Shown: positions 1 to 8,443 of the stretch, in pieces | Numbering within the stretch: position 1 is the stretch's first letter | Layout: each line of letters opens with the position of its first letter | Notes under the pieces: model-generated | The model's database searches: none | What the model saw: only the letters and a program-made list of their open reading frames with translations | What the model was told of the DNA's origin: nothing | From: Achromobacter arsenitoxydans SY8 | Lineage (GTDB): Bacteria; Pseudomonadota; Gammaproteobacteria; Burkholderiales; Burkholderiaceae_B | NCBI RefSeq assembly: GCF_000236785.1 | Contig: NZ_AGUF01000067.1 | Coordinates: forward strand, 25,009-89,008 | Length of the DNA stretch: 64,000 nucleotides | Direction of reading: 5' to 3' | Made by a program: the position numbers and the translations under genes

Positions 1-73
1 GCTTTTATGGCCGCACGCCGAAGTCCGTGGCCGGCAAGCGCGGCTGAATGCCTGCGGGCGCTTCGGCGCGTGG

Positions 74-502
74 CTAATGGCCGGTGCGTCCGCCGCTGAC
101 CATCCAGCGGGTGCCATAGCGGTCGATCAGCGCGCCGTAGGCCTCTGCCCAGAACGTCTTCTGCAGCGGCAGGGTCACGTTGCCGCCTTCGGCCAGATGC
201 TCGAACACGCGGTGCGCGTCGGATACGGTGGGGTAGACCAGCGACAGGGCCACGCCCTGTTTGCCCGCGTAGGGGTGGCTGGCGGTGGCGTCGCCGCCCA
301 TCAGCGTCTGCTCGTCCAGCGTCAGCCGGGCATACAGGATGCGCCCGGCGTCGTCGGGCGAGAGCGCGGGCAGGGCCGCGTCCGCGGGCGCGTCGGCATA
401 GCGGACTATGGCTTCCAGCCGGCCGCCCAGCACGCGTTCGTAGAAGCGCATGGCCTCGGCGCAGTCGCCGTCGAAACTCAGGTAAGCGGATAGCTGGGGC
501 AT
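74..502 (-). CDS. VOC family protein, PhnB/glyoxalase-like
   Basis: A 142-aa protein of the vicinal-oxygen-chelate (glyoxalase/bleomycin resistance) fold, PhnB-like subgroup. It opens with MPQLSAYLSFDGDCAEAMRFYE, the usual first strand and helix of that subgroup, and later has GGDATASHPY and FWAEAYGALIDRYGTRWMVS, its characteristic metal-site and C-terminal strands. The substrate cannot be read from sequence; many relatives are uncharacterised. I chose the ATG at 502 because a GGAG ribosome site lies 7-8 bases before it and homologues begin here; the frame stays open upstream to 619, but that part does not look like protein. It stands alone, with no operon partner in view. Confidence 0.85.
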   Translation of the reverse strand: MPQLSAYLSFDGDCAEAMRFYERVLGGRLEAIVRYADAPADAALPALSPDDAGRILYARLTLDEQTLMGGDATASHPYAGKQGVALSLVYPTVSDAHRVFEHLAEGGNVTLPLQKTFWAEAYGALIDRYGTRWMVSGGRTGH

Positions 503-632
503 GATGTCTCCGTACTGGGGCTGCCGTCCCGTTCGCATGGCCAAGGCGGGCGGCCCGGCTCTATGATGGGAGTCTGATCCGCCAACGGCGCAACGCCTGG
601 GGCGCGGGCCGCGCCTCATGATAGGTCAACGG

Positions 633-722
633 ATGGGATCGCGGAACGGCGGTGGAGTAACGCTTTTTGCGCTGGCGACGGCGCTGCAGGTGCCGGTGGA
701 CGATGTCTTCCACGTGACATGA
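633..722 (+). other. Possible remnant of an XRE/HTH regulator C-terminus
   Basis: A 29-codon open frame ends just before the Lon-domain gene. Its last residues, LFALATALQVPVDDVFHVT, resemble the end of a Cro/CI helix-turn-helix domain, where the pattern 'L..lA.aL.vp...lf' is typical. The recognition helix and everything before it are missing, and the first ten codons look random. I read it as a decayed gene fragment or chance similarity. No ribosome site of note. Confidence 0.25.
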
Positions 723-735
723 ACAGGAGGCGGCC

Positions 736-1347
736 ATGTCGCTGATTCCCTTGTTTCCGTTATCGAACGCGCTGTTTCCCGGGGGCGTGGCGCATCTTCG
801 GATCTTCGAGGTGCGCTACCTGGACATGATCCGGCGCAGCATCGCGCAGGGCACCGAGTTCGGCATCGTGGGCCTCCTGGCGGGCAGCGAAGTGCGGTCG
901 CCGGAGGGCGTGGAGACGCTGGCGCCCGTGGGCACCATGGCCCGGATCGACGCCTGGGAGGCGCCCATGCCGGCGCTGCTGGAAATTCGCTGCACGGGCA
1001 CGGGGCGGTTCCGGCTGCTTTCCAGCGAAGTGGCAAAATACGGTCTTTGGATGGGCGAGGCCGAGCCCATTCCCGATGACCCGCCCACGCCCGTGCCGGC
1101 GGCCATGCAGGCCAGCGCCGACGCGCTGGGGCGCCTGGTGGCCCAATGGCAGCAAGACGGCGTGCCGCCCGAAAGAATGCCGCTGGCGCCGCCGTTCCGC
1201 CTGGACGACTGTGGCTGGGTGGCCAACCGCTGGTGTGAACTCTTGCCGCTGCCGCCGGACGACAAGGCCGACCTGCTGGCCCTGGCCGACCCGGTCGCGC
1301 GCCTGGCGTCCGTGCAGGACGTGCTGCGCGGCCAGGGGCTGGCGTAG
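736..1347 (+). CDS. LON peptidase substrate-binding domain protein
   Basis: A 203-aa stand-alone version of the N-terminal substrate-binding domain of Lon protease (PUA-like fold). It starts with MSLIPLFPLSNALFPGGVAH, the conserved opening of this family, followed by L.IFE.RY (about residues 22-28) and the E/R-rich 'GMGR/TGRFRLL' strand (about 93-98). There is no AAA+ or peptidase domain, so it is not a protease; the cellular role of the small Lon-N proteins is not settled. A strong AGGAGG site precedes the ATG. The gene runs in the same direction as the ParB-like gene 27 bases downstream and may be cotranscribed. Confidence 0.88.
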   Translation: MSLIPLFPLSNALFPGGVAHLRIFEVRYLDMIRRSIAQGTEFGIVGLLAGSEVRSPEGVETLAPVGTMARIDAWEAPMPALLEIRCTGTGRFRLLSSEVAKYGLWMGEAEPIPDDPPTPVPAAMQASADALGRLVAQWQQDGVPPERMPLAPPFRLDDCGWVANRWCELLPLPPDDKADLLALADPVARLASVQDVLRGQGLA

Positions 1348-1374
1348 GGCGCGGCGCGATTTGACTTGGACAAT

Positions 1375-2247
1375 ATGGAAATCAGGATAGACGAAGGCCT
1401 GCGCGCCTATATAGACCCGCTGACCGAAGACGAGCACGCCGCGCTGGAGCGCAGCCTGCTGGCCGAGGGCTGCCGCGATGCGCTGGTGCTGTGGGGCGAC
1501 CTGCTGGTGGACGGCCACAACCGGTATGCGCTGTGCAGGAAGCACAACATTCCTTTCCAGACCATCCAGAACCCGCGCTTCAAGTCCATGGAAGACGTGC
1601 ATCTGTGGATGATCGAAAACCACCTGGGACGGCGCAGCGTGTCGGACTTCCAGCGCGGCGTGCTGGCGCTGCGCAAAAAGGAAATCCTGCTATCGCGCGT
1701 GGCGCCGGACGACGGCTCTCCGCCCTGGGATGAAGACGAAGCCGGGTCTGCGCCGGCGGCGTCGCCCGCGGGCGACGGCTCGCCAGCGGCCGAGCCCGCC
1801 AAGCCGTCCTGGTCGCCCGCCGTTCCCAGCCGCCAGGCGCTGGCGCGCGCGGCGCGGATCAGCAGCAATACGCTGGGCCAGATCGAGAAAATCCAGAAGA
1901 CCGCGGCGCCCGAACTGGTGCGCGCCGTGAAAGACGGCGCGATTTCCATCAACGCCGCCGCCGCGGTAGCGTCGCTGCCGGCGGAACGCCAGGCGGCGGC
2001 CGTGGCCGGCGGCAAGAAGGAATTGCAGCAGGCCGCGCGCGAAGTGCGCCAGGCCAAGGCGCCGCCGCCCCGCGAAGCCGCGCCCGAAGTCCCGATCGAG
2101 CACCTTGAGGACCTGCCTGGCGAAATCGCCCGGCTGCGGCAATTGCTGGCGCGGCTGACCGATGAGCGCGACCAGCTCAAGAAGAAGGTCATGCACCTGA
2201 CGGTGGCGTTGTCCGAGGCGCGCAGCGCGGCCGGCGGCGACGATTGA
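1375..2247 (+). CDS. Orphan ParB-like (ParB/Sulfiredoxin N-domain) protein
   Basis: A 290-aa protein with a ParB N-terminal-like domain. The segment LVDGHNRYALCRK (about residues 44-56) matches the ParB/Spo0J 'vvdGhhRl.A' core, and the following region resembles the DNA-binding middle part (SRQALARAARISSNTLGQIE, about 152-171). The C-terminal third is Ala/Glu/Arg-rich and probably coiled coil (LPGEIARLRQLLARLTDERDQLKKKV). No parA gene is next to it, so chromosome partition is unlikely; relatives occur in plasmids and integrated elements. I chose ATG 1375; a TTG at 1366 in the same frame is possible. Function unknown. Confidence 0.72.
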   Translation: MEIRIDEGLRAYIDPLTEDEHAALERSLLAEGCRDALVLWGDLLVDGHNRYALCRKHNIPFQTIQNPRFKSMEDVHLWMIENHLGRRSVSDFQRGVLALRKKEILLSRVAPDDGSPPWDEDEAGSAPAASPAGDGSPAAEPAKPSWSPAVPSRQALARAARISSNTLGQIEKIQKTAAPELVRAVKDGAISINAAAAVASLPAERQAAAVAGGKKELQQAAREVRQAKAPPPREAAPEVPIEHLEDLPGEIARLRQLLARLTDERDQLKKKVMHLTVALSEARSAAGGDD

Positions 2248-2262
2248 GCCTGGATGCAGGAA

Positions 2263-2310
2263 TAAGGGATAACCCTTAATGGATGTAATCCACGAAAAAA
2301 ATTCGTGGAT
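2263..2310 (+). other. Two small perfect hairpins ahead of the RraA-like gene
   Basis: TAAGGG-ATAA-CCCTTA at 2263-2278 and ATCCACGAA-AAAAA-TTCGTGGAT at 2288-2310 are perfect inverted repeats. They lie in the 157-base gap between the ParB-like gene and the RraA-like gene. The second is followed by AT-rich sequence rather than a clean U-run, so it could be a terminator for the upstream gene, an operator, or both. Confidence 0.45.
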
Positions 2311-2404
2311 CGGTGGGAATTTATATCGTTTTGAGGAAAGGCGCGTGGGGCTTTGTAATGCATGTTCGCTTAACCGCTACACGCATTCACACCTGACTTC
2401 CCTT

Positions 2405-3085
2405 ATGAATCCCATCGGATATCGCATTCTTTCCCGGCCCGCGCCGGCCGTCGCCGCCGACGTGCTGGCCGGATACGCCAGCATCGGCTCGGCCCAGATC
2501 AGCGACTGCATGAACCGCCTGTACGGCGTGTCGGGCCTGCGTCCGCTGCACGGTGGCACGCGCCGCACGGTCGGCCTGGCGCTCACCGTCAAGACCCGCC
2601 CGGGCGATAACCTGATGATCCACAAGGCGATCTCGCTGGGCGGCGCGGGCGACGTGATCGTCGTCGACGGCGCCGGCGACGCCAGCAACGCGCTGGTCGG
2701 CGAACTGATGATGATGGATGCGCAGTCGCGCGGCATCGAGGCTTTCGTGATCGACGGCGCCGTGCGCGACGTGGACGTGTTCGCGCAGGGCGAGTTCGGC
2801 TGCTTCGCGCGCGCCGTGTCGCACAAGGGCCCCTACAAGGACGGCCCCGGCGAGATCAACGTGCCGGTGTCCGTGGGCGGCCAGGTGGTCAACCCGGGCG
2901 ACGTGGTCGTGGGCGACGCCGACGGCGTGGTGGTGATTCCCGCCGAACACGCCGCCGCCGTGCTGGCGCTGGCGCAGAAGAAGGAGGCCGACGAAGCCGT
3001 GGCCAAGGAAAAGCTGCGCGCCGGCACGTACACCAAGCCCTGGCTGGAAAAGACCCTGGCCGAGAAGACGGGGGCCGCCAAATGA
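2405..3085 (+). CDS. RraA / HMG-aldolase family protein
   Basis: A 226-aa protein of the RraA-like fold, a family that includes class II 4-hydroxy-4-methyl-2-oxoglutarate/4-carboxy-4-hydroxy-2-oxoadipate aldolases as well as RNase E inhibitors. The aldolase signature is present: FVIDGAVRDVDVF (about residues 115-127, with the active Arg-Asp pair) and the later GDADGVVVIPAEH. This favours a divalent-metal aldolase releasing pyruvate. The start at 2405 gives the family length; the open frame reaches back to 2279 but that part lacks protein character. It overlaps the aminotransferase by ATGA and heads the amino-acid uptake cluster, which supports a catabolic job. Confidence 0.78.
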   Translation: MNPIGYRILSRPAPAVAADVLAGYASIGSAQISDCMNRLYGVSGLRPLHGGTRRTVGLALTVKTRPGDNLMIHKAISLGGAGDVIVVDGAGDASNALVGELMMMDAQSRGIEAFVIDGAVRDVDVFAQGEFGCFARAVSHKGPYKDGPGEINVPVSVGGQVVNPGDVVVGDADGVVVIPAEHAAAVLALAQKKEADEAVAKEKLRAGTYTKPWLEKTLAEKTGAAK

Positions 3086-4284
3086 GCATCGTCGCCGACC
3101 GCATCAAGCGCATCAAGCTGTCGCCCAGCGTGGCCGCGCGCGCCATCATCGCCGAACTGCGCGAGCAGGGCCGCCGCATCATCGACCTGACCATCGGCGA
3201 GCCGGATTTCTCGACGCCGGAACACATCCGCCAGGCCGCCACCGCCGCCATGAACCGCGGCGAAACCAAGTACCCGCCCGCGCAGGGCACGGTGGCCCTG
3301 CGCAAGGCCGCCGGCGTTCACCTGCTGGAAGCGACTGGCGTGGAATACCCGGCCTCGCGCATCATCGTCAGCACCGGCGCCAAGCAGGTGATCTTCAACG
3401 GCCTGGCCGCCACGCTGAACGACGGCGACGAAGTCCTGATTCCGGCGCCGTTCTGGGTTTCGTACCCGGACATGGTGCTGGTCAACGGCGGCGTGCCGGT
3501 GGCGGTGGAAACGTCCCCGGCGACCGGCTACAAGGTCACGCCCGACGCGCTGGAGCGCGCCATCACGCCGCGCACCAAGTGGCTGATGATGAACGCGCCC
3601 AGCAACCCGACCGGTTCGGTCTACACGGCCGATGAATTGCGCGGCCTGGCCGACGTGCTCAAGCGCCATCCGCACGTCTGGCTGATGACCGACGACATCT
3701 ACGCGCGCCTGAACTTCACCGGCGAGCCGACCGTGCACCCGCTGCAGGTCGCGCCGGAACTGGCCGCGCGCACGCTGGTGGTCAACGGCGTGTCCAAGGC
3801 CTACGCGATGACGGGCTGGCGCATCGGCTACGGCGCGGGTCCGGACGAACTGATCAAGGCGATGGCGATCCTGCAGTCGCAGAGCACCTCGGGCGCCTCG
3901 TCGGTGAGCCAGGCGGCCGCACTGGAAGCCCTGTCCGGGCCGCAGGACTGCGTGGCCGAATTCGCCAAAGTGTTCCGTGAACGCCGCGACCTGGCGATTG
4001 CGGAGCTGTCCGGCGCGCCGGGCCTGGATATCGTCGTGCCGCAAGGGGCGTTCTATGTCTTCCCGGACTGCTCGGGTCTGCTGGGCAAGAAAACGCCGGC
4101 CGGCGACGTGATCGCCACCGACACCGACCTGACGCACTACCTGCTGCGCGAGGCCGGCGTGGCCGTCATCGACGGCCATGCGTATGGCGCGCCGGGCACG
4201 TTCCGCCTGTCGTTTGCCGCGTCGCTGGACGATATCCGCCAGGGTTGCTCGGCCATCCGCGAGGCCTGCGCCAAGCTGGCCTGA
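3082..4284 (+). CDS. PLP-dependent aminotransferase, class I/II (aspartate aminotransferase-like)
   Basis: A 400-aa fold-type I aminotransferase. Visible landmarks are LTIGEPDFSTPEHI near residue 35, the substrate/PLP segment MMNAPSNPTGSVY (about 170), DDIYARLNF, and the Schiff-base lysine motif VNGVSKAYAMTGWRIGYGAG (about 234-253). The conserved C-terminal Arg is in GTFRLSFAAS. It would exchange an amino group between an amino acid and a 2-oxo acid; the substrate is not readable. Its start overlaps the RraA-like gene by four bases, so the two are translationally coupled, and an ABC amino-acid importer follows directly. Confidence 0.88.
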   Translation: MSIVADRIKRIKLSPSVAARAIIAELREQGRRIIDLTIGEPDFSTPEHIRQAATAAMNRGETKYPPAQGTVALRKAAGVHLLEATGVEYPASRIIVSTGAKQVIFNGLAATLNDGDEVLIPAPFWVSYPDMVLVNGGVPVAVETSPATGYKVTPDALERAITPRTKWLMMNAPSNPTGSVYTADELRGLADVLKRHPHVWLMTDDIYARLNFTGEPTVHPLQVAPELAARTLVVNGVSKAYAMTGWRIGYGAGPDELIKAMAILQSQSTSGASSVSQAAALEALSGPQDCVAEFAKVFRERRDLAIAELSGAPGLDIVVPQGAFYVFPDCSGLLGKKTPAGDVIATDTDLTHYLLREAGVAVIDGHAYGAPGTFRLSFAASLDDIRQGCSAIREACAKLA

Positions 4285-4310
4285 CCGGACGCCATTGGCC
4301 CGGCTTTTTA
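4285..4310 (+). terminator. Weak terminator-like hairpin after the aminotransferase gene
   Basis: CCGG-ac-GCC-att-GGC-c-CGG forms an imperfect stem followed by CTTTTTA. It begins at the stop codon of the aminotransferase gene, 40 bases before the binding-protein ribosome site. It may give partial termination rather than a full stop, because the downstream genes clearly belong to the same module. Confidence 0.4.
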
Positions 4311-4350
4311 TTAGCTTGTTCACCACACAACCATTCAAGGGGAATCAACC

Positions 4351-5172
4351 ATGAAGCGCCACACTCTCATCGCCGCCTGCCTGGGCCTGGCATCGCTGGC
4401 ACTGGGCGCGTCCGCCCAGGCGGATCAGCTGGACGACATCAAGGCGCGCGGCGAGCTGGTCTGCGGCACGCTGGGCACGTCGCAGCCGTTCAGCTTCCAG
4501 GACGGCGCGACGCGCCAGTTGGTGGGCTACGACGTGGACGTCTGCAAGCTCGTCGCCGACAAGCTGGGCGTCAAGGTCAACTACAAGCTGCTGTCGGTGG
4601 CGGCGCGCGTGCCGGAACTGAACGAAGGGCGCGTGGACATCCTGGCGGCCAACCTGGGCTATTCGCCCGACCGCGCCCAGCAGATCGCCTTCAGCCACGC
4701 CTACTACGTCAGCCCGCAAAAGCTGATGGTGCGCAAGGACTCGGGCCTGGATTCGATCGAGTCCCTGAACGGCCGCCGGGTGGGCGCGACCAAGGGTTCC
4801 AGCTCGGAACGCGAGATCAAGCGCATCCTGGACAAGTCGCAGGTCATTGGCTATGGCGACAGCTCGGCCACCTACCTGGCCCTGCAGCAAAAGAAGGTGG
4901 ACGCGCAGTTCGCTTCCGAATTGGTGCTGGTGCGCCTGGTGCTGCAAAGCCCGCCGACGGCGCCCGTGAGCGTTATCGACAAGGCGGTGTTCGACGAGCC
5001 GTGGGGCCTGGGCGTGCGCAAGTCGGAAACGCGCTTCCTGGAAACCGTGAACCAGGCGCTGGATGAAGCCGAGGCCTCGGGCGCGGCCGCCAAGCTGTTC
5101 GACAAGTGGTTCGGCCCCGAAACGCCGTACAAGCTGCAGCGCGGCTTCAAGATCGGCCCGATCGCCGGCTAA
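4351..5172 (+). CDS. Amino-acid ABC transporter substrate-binding protein
   Basis: A 273-aa periplasmic binding protein of family 3 (polar amino acids). A typical signal peptide (KRH, then a hydrophobic run, then SAQA-DQ) is cleaved after about residue 24. The mature protein starts with LDDIKARGELVCGTLGTSQPF, the family opening, and contains GYDVDVCKLVADKLGVKV and the GRRVGATKGSSSE loop that binds the ligand carboxylate. It delivers its amino acid to the two permeases encoded just downstream. A GGGGA ribosome site precedes the ATG. A strong 16-bp hairpin separates it from the permease genes, which may raise its relative expression. Confidence 0.9.
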   Translation: MKRHTLIAACLGLASLALGASAQADQLDDIKARGELVCGTLGTSQPFSFQDGATRQLVGYDVDVCKLVADKLGVKVNYKLLSVAARVPELNEGRVDILAANLGYSPDRAQQIAFSHAYYVSPQKLMVRKDSGLDSIESLNGRRVGATKGSSSEREIKRILDKSQVIGYGDSSATYLALQQKKVDAQFASELVLVRLVLQSPPTAPVSVIDKAVFDEPWGLGVRKSETRFLETVNQALDEAEASGAAAKLFDKWFGPETPYKLQRGFKIGPIAG

Positions 5173-5208
5173 GGGCGCGGACCACAGCGCCGTCATTCGC
5201 CAGTCCCC

Positions 5209-5255
5209 GTCACGGCTTCCCGCGTCATGCAAGACGATGCGCGGGAAGCCGTGAC
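5209..5255 (+). other. Strong intercistronic hairpin in the ABC operon
   Basis: A perfect 16-bp inverted repeat (arms 5209-5224 and 5240-5255) encloses a 15-base loop, between the binding-protein gene and the first permease gene. There is no U-run after it, so it is not a normal intrinsic terminator. Similar stems after binding-protein genes are known to protect upstream mRNA from 3' decay, raising binding protein over permease; that role is inferred here. Confidence 0.75.
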
Positions 5256-5296
5256 GCTTGGCGTGGACCGCGCGATCGCAGGAGATTGAAAGTTTT

Positions 5297-5986
5297 ATGA
5301 GCTTACTTGACGCTTCCCAATACCAGCTGCTGCTGAGCGGCATGGCCGTCACCGTGCAGCTGTTCCTGGTCGCCTGGGTCATGGCGTTTTCCATCGCCGT
5401 GACGCTGGTGGTCGTGCGCGCCACCAATCTGGCGCCGTGCCGCTGGCTGGTCGACGCCTACGTGGAATACCACCGCAACGTGCCCTTGCTGGTGCAGGTG
5501 CTGTTCTGGTACTTCGGCATGCCCGAGCTGCTGCCCGAGGGTTTCCGCATGTGGCTGTACGCGCACAACGCCGAGATGTCGCTGGCCGCGATCGCGCTGG
5601 CGCTGGGGTCGGCCGCGTACATCGCCGAAGACATCCGCAGCGGCCTGCGCGCCATTCCCGGCACGCAGTTCGAGGCGGCCCGCGCCCTGGGCGCCAGCTA
5701 TCTGCAGTGCATGCGCTTCGTGATCGTGCCGCAGGCGGTGCGCATATCCATTCCGCCGCTGGTCGGCCGCGCGCTGCTGCTGTTCAAGAACACCAGCGTG
5801 GCCATGGCGATCGGCGTGATGGAACTGACCTACCAGGCGCGCGAGATCGAAAACGAGACCTACCGCACCTTCGCCACCTTCGGCGCCGCGACGATTATGT
5901 ACCTGCTGGGGTCGTTCCTGATCATGGCTTTTGGATCGCGCATCTACGCCCGTTATCGACTGAACCGCGGAGGCCACGGTGCTTGA
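5297..5986 (+). CDS. Amino-acid ABC transporter permease (first)
   Basis: A 229-aa inner-membrane permease of the HisMQ family. It has hydrophobic segments from residue 10 onward, the VEYHRNVPLLVQVLFWYFG segment typical of these permeases, and the EAA loop EAARALGASYLQCMRFVIVPQAVR (about residues 128-151) that docks the ATPase. I chose the ATG at 5297; GGAG lies 14 bases upstream, and the longer frame from 5258 runs through the intercistronic hairpin. It overlaps the second permease by eight bases. Confidence 0.88.
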   Translation: MSLLDASQYQLLLSGMAVTVQLFLVAWVMAFSIAVTLVVVRATNLAPCRWLVDAYVEYHRNVPLLVQVLFWYFGMPELLPEGFRMWLYAHNAEMSLAAIALALGSAAYIAEDIRSGLRAIPGTQFEAARALGASYLQCMRFVIVPQAVRISIPPLVGRALLLFKNTSVAMAIGVMELTYQAREIENETYRTFATFGAATIMYLLGSFLIMAFGSRIYARYRLNRGGHGA

Positions 5987-6668
5987 TCTTCTGATGCAAT
6001 ACTGGCCCACGCTGCTGGTGGGCCAATACCCGAACGGACCGCTGGGCGGATTGGCGCTGACGCTGATCCTGGCGGCCCTGGGCCTGGCCATGTCGCTACC
6101 GCTGGCGCTCTTGATCGCGCTGGCGCGGGTCAGCCCCTACGGCTGGCTGCGCACGGCCAGCAAGGCGCTGGTCAACGTCGTGCGCGGCATGCCGCTGCTG
6201 ATGCTGATTTTCTGGGCCTATTTCGTGGTGCCCAAGCTGACCGGCCAGGTCGTCAGCGGCTTCTGGACGCTGATCTTCGCGCTGGTGGTCTATGAAAGCG
6301 CCTATCTGTCCGAGGTGATCCGCTCGGGCATCGAGGCGGTGCCGCGCGGCCAGATCGAGGCGTCGCGCTCGCTGGGCGTGGGCTACTGGACGACGATGCG
6401 CAAGGTGGTGCTGCCACAGGCGCTGTTCAACGTGCTGCCCAGCATGACCAGCCAGTTCGTGTCCACCATCAAGGAAACCTCGCTGGGCTATGTCATCAGC
6501 GTCAACGAACTGACCTTCGCGGCCAACCAGGTCAACAACCTGGTGCTGACCCAGCCGCTGCAGGTGTTCGGCATCCTGGCCATCATCTATTTCGTGGTGT
6601 GCTTCAGCCTGAGCCGCGGCCTGTCCTGGCTGGACCTGCGCATCCGCCGCTCGCGCGCCATGGCGTAA
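5979..6668 (+). CDS. Amino-acid ABC transporter permease (second)
   Basis: A 229-aa HisMQ-family permease starting at a GTG with a good GGAGG site seven bases upstream. [17 protein letters not shown] and the EAA loop [25 protein letters not shown] (about residues 127-151) identify it. It would pair with the preceding permease as a heterodimer in the inner membrane. The 8-bp overlap with the first permease suggests coupled translation. Confidence 0.88.
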   Translation: MLDLLMQYWPTLLVGQYPNGPLGGLALTLILAALGLAMSLPLALLIALARVSPYGWLRTASKALVNVVRGMPLLMLIFWAYFVVPKLTGQVVSGFWTLIFALVVYESAYLSEVIRSGIEAVPRGQIEASRSLGVGYWTTMRKVVLPQALFNVLPSMTSQFVSTIKETSLGYVISVNELTFAANQVNNLVLTQPLQVFGILAIIYFVVCFSLSRGLSWLDLRIRRSRAMA

Positions 6669-6679
6669 AGGAACAAAAC

Positions 6680-7414
6680 ATGATCAAACTCGAGAAAGTC
6701 AACAAGTGGTACGGCGAGCATCATGTGCTCAAGGACGTGGATCTGTCGGTCGCGCGCGGCGAGGTGCTGGTGGTGTGCGGGCCGTCGGGCTCGGGCAAGT
6801 CGACCATGATCCGCACGATCAACCGGCTGGAGCCCATCGAGAAGGGGCGCATCCTGATCGACGGCGCCGACATCTACGAAAAGGGCGCCAACCTGAACGC
6901 GCTGCGCCAGAAGATCGGCTTCGTGTTCCAGCAGTTCAACCTGTTTCCGCACATGAGCGTGCTGGAAAACGTGATCTTCGCGCCCGTCAACATCCGCAAA
7001 CAGCCGCGCAAGCAGGCGGTGGAGTTGGCGCGCGGCCTGCTTGACCGCGTGGGGCTGGCGCACAAGATCGACGCCTATCCCGGTTCGTTGTCGGGCGGCC
7101 AGCAGCAGCGCGTGGCGATCGCGCGCGCGCTGGCGCTGCAGCCGCCGGTAATGCTGTTCGACGAGCCGACCAGCGCGCTCGATCCGGAAATGGTGGGCGA
7201 AGTGCTGCAGGTGATGAAGGGCCTGGCCAAGGACGGCATGACGATGGTGTGCGTGACCCACGAGATGGGTTTCGCGCGCGACGTCTGCGACCGCGTCGTC
7301 TTCATGGACGCGGGCGAGATCCTGGAAATGGACACGCCCGAGCGCTTCTTCAGCGCCCCGGCCCATCCGCGCGCACAACGCTTCCTGGCGGACATTCTGC
7401 ATCCGCGGGGATGA
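6680..7414 (+). CDS. Amino-acid ABC transporter ATP-binding protein (GlnQ/HisP-like)
   Basis: A 244-aa ABC ATPase. Walker [10 protein letters not shown] is at residues 34-42, the Q-loop is in [15 protein letters not shown], the signature LSGGQQQR is near 135-142, Walker [12 protein letters not shown] near 157-167, and the switch His is in [10 protein letters not shown]. The composition matches the polar amino-acid importer ATPases. The start at 6680, after AAAGGAAC, gives the standard [12 protein letters not shown] opening. It completes the importer begun at 4351 and is the last gene of the operon. Confidence 0.92.
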   Translation: MIKLEKVNKWYGEHHVLKDVDLSVARGEVLVVCGPSGSGKSTMIRTINRLEPIEKGRILIDGADIYEKGANLNALRQKIGFVFQQFNLFPHMSVLENVIFAPVNIRKQPRKQAVELARGLLDRVGLAHKIDAYPGSLSGGQQQRVAIARALALQPPVMLFDEPTSALDPEMVGEVLQVMKGLAKDGMTMVCVTHEMGFARDVCDRVVFMDAGEILEMDTPERFFSAPAHPRAQRFLADILHPRG

Positions 7415-7453
7415 TCCGGTTCCGTCGGGCCGCGATGTTAAGGTGAGGGTTTC

Positions 7454-8419
7454 ATGCGTTTCTCGTCGACCGCCGCGATGTACACCCTCAAACAGCTAGA
7501 GGCCTTTTACTGGAGTTCCGAACTGGGCAGCTTCAGTGCGTCGTCGCGCAAGCTGCACACCACCCAGTCGGCCGTCGCCAAGCGGGTGGGGGAGCTCGAG
7601 GCCTTTGCGGGCTCGCCGCTGTTCGAGCGGCGGGCCAAGAAGCTCCTGATGACGCCGCAGGGCCGCAAGCTGTTCGAACTGGCCGGCCAGATGCTGGAAT
7701 TGAACAGCCGCATCGTTCAGAACATGGCCGACCCGGCCAGCTTCGAAGGCGTGGTGCGGCTGGGCGTGACCGAACTGGTGGGCATGACCTGGCTGGCGGG
7801 GCTGATCAACCAGATCAGCCAGCGCTACCCGCGCGTGCAGCTCATGCCCGAGATCGACGGCGGCATCACGCTGTACGAACGGCTGGAAAAGGACGAACTG
7901 GACCTGGCCATCATGCCGGGCCCGTTCTGGGGCTACCAGTACGATTGCACGCACTTGGGGGCGGTCACCAATGTCTGGATGGCCAGCCCGGCGCTGGACA
8001 TCGACTTTTCGGCCAACCTGACGCCGCAGGACCTGGCGCCGTACCCGGTGATTTCGCAGCCCACCAATTCGGCGCTGTCGCACCTGTACGACGCCTGGTT
8101 CGCGGAACAGGGGCTGCCGGTCAAGCGCGTGCTGACCTGCAACAGCCTGGGGATGATGGCGCAGCTGACGATGCTGGGCCTGGGCATCAGCTACCTGCCG
8201 GGCGCCTACTTCGCGCCGCTGGTGGCGCGCGGCGCGTTATGCCAGCTGAACGTGCAGCCGGACCTGCCCACCATCAATTACTACGCGGTGCATAAGAAAA
8301 ACATCGTCAACCCGGTGGTGTCCCGGGTGATCGACATTGCGCGCGAGGAGTGCGCGTTCGAGGTGGCGGGGGCGTTCCTGCCCCACGTGCCGCCGGCGGC
8401 CCGGCCGCTCGATCCCTAG
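7454..8419 (+). CDS. LysR family transcriptional regulator
   Basis: A 321-aa LysR-type regulator. The winged helix-turn-helix sits in the first about 70 residues (LKQLEAFYWSSELGSFSASS, TTQSAVAKRVGELEAF). The rest is the two-lobe effector-binding domain, with VRLGVTELVGMTWLAGLI at the start of lobe one. I kept ATG 7454 because AAGGTGAGG lies just before it; ATG 7478 (MYTLKQLEAFYW) would also give a normal LysR start. It follows the ABC operon by 39 bases in the same direction, so it probably regulates the RraA-aminotransferase-ABC module. Confidence 0.87.
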   Translation: MRFSSTAAMYTLKQLEAFYWSSELGSFSASSRKLHTTQSAVAKRVGELEAFAGSPLFERRAKKLLMTPQGRKLFELAGQMLELNSRIVQNMADPASFEGVVRLGVTELVGMTWLAGLINQISQRYPRVQLMPEIDGGITLYERLEKDELDLAIMPGPFWGYQYDCTHLGAVTNVWMASPALDIDFSANLTPQDLAPYPVISQPTNSALSHLYDAWFAEQGLPVKRVLTCNSLGMMAQLTMLGLGISYLPGAYFAPLVARGALCQLNVQPDLPTINYYAVHKKNIVNPVVSRVIDIAREECAFEVAGAFLPHVPPAARPLDP

Positions 8420-8443
8420 CGGCCGGCGCGGCCGGCGCGGCCG

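Noticed and set aside
1-47. Frame ending in TGA with a tail reading FYGRTPKSVAGKRG
   Set aside because: Too short to identify; it may be the end of an upstream gene but nothing supports it beyond an open frame. A small GCGC-TTCG-GCGC hairpin follows at 58-69.
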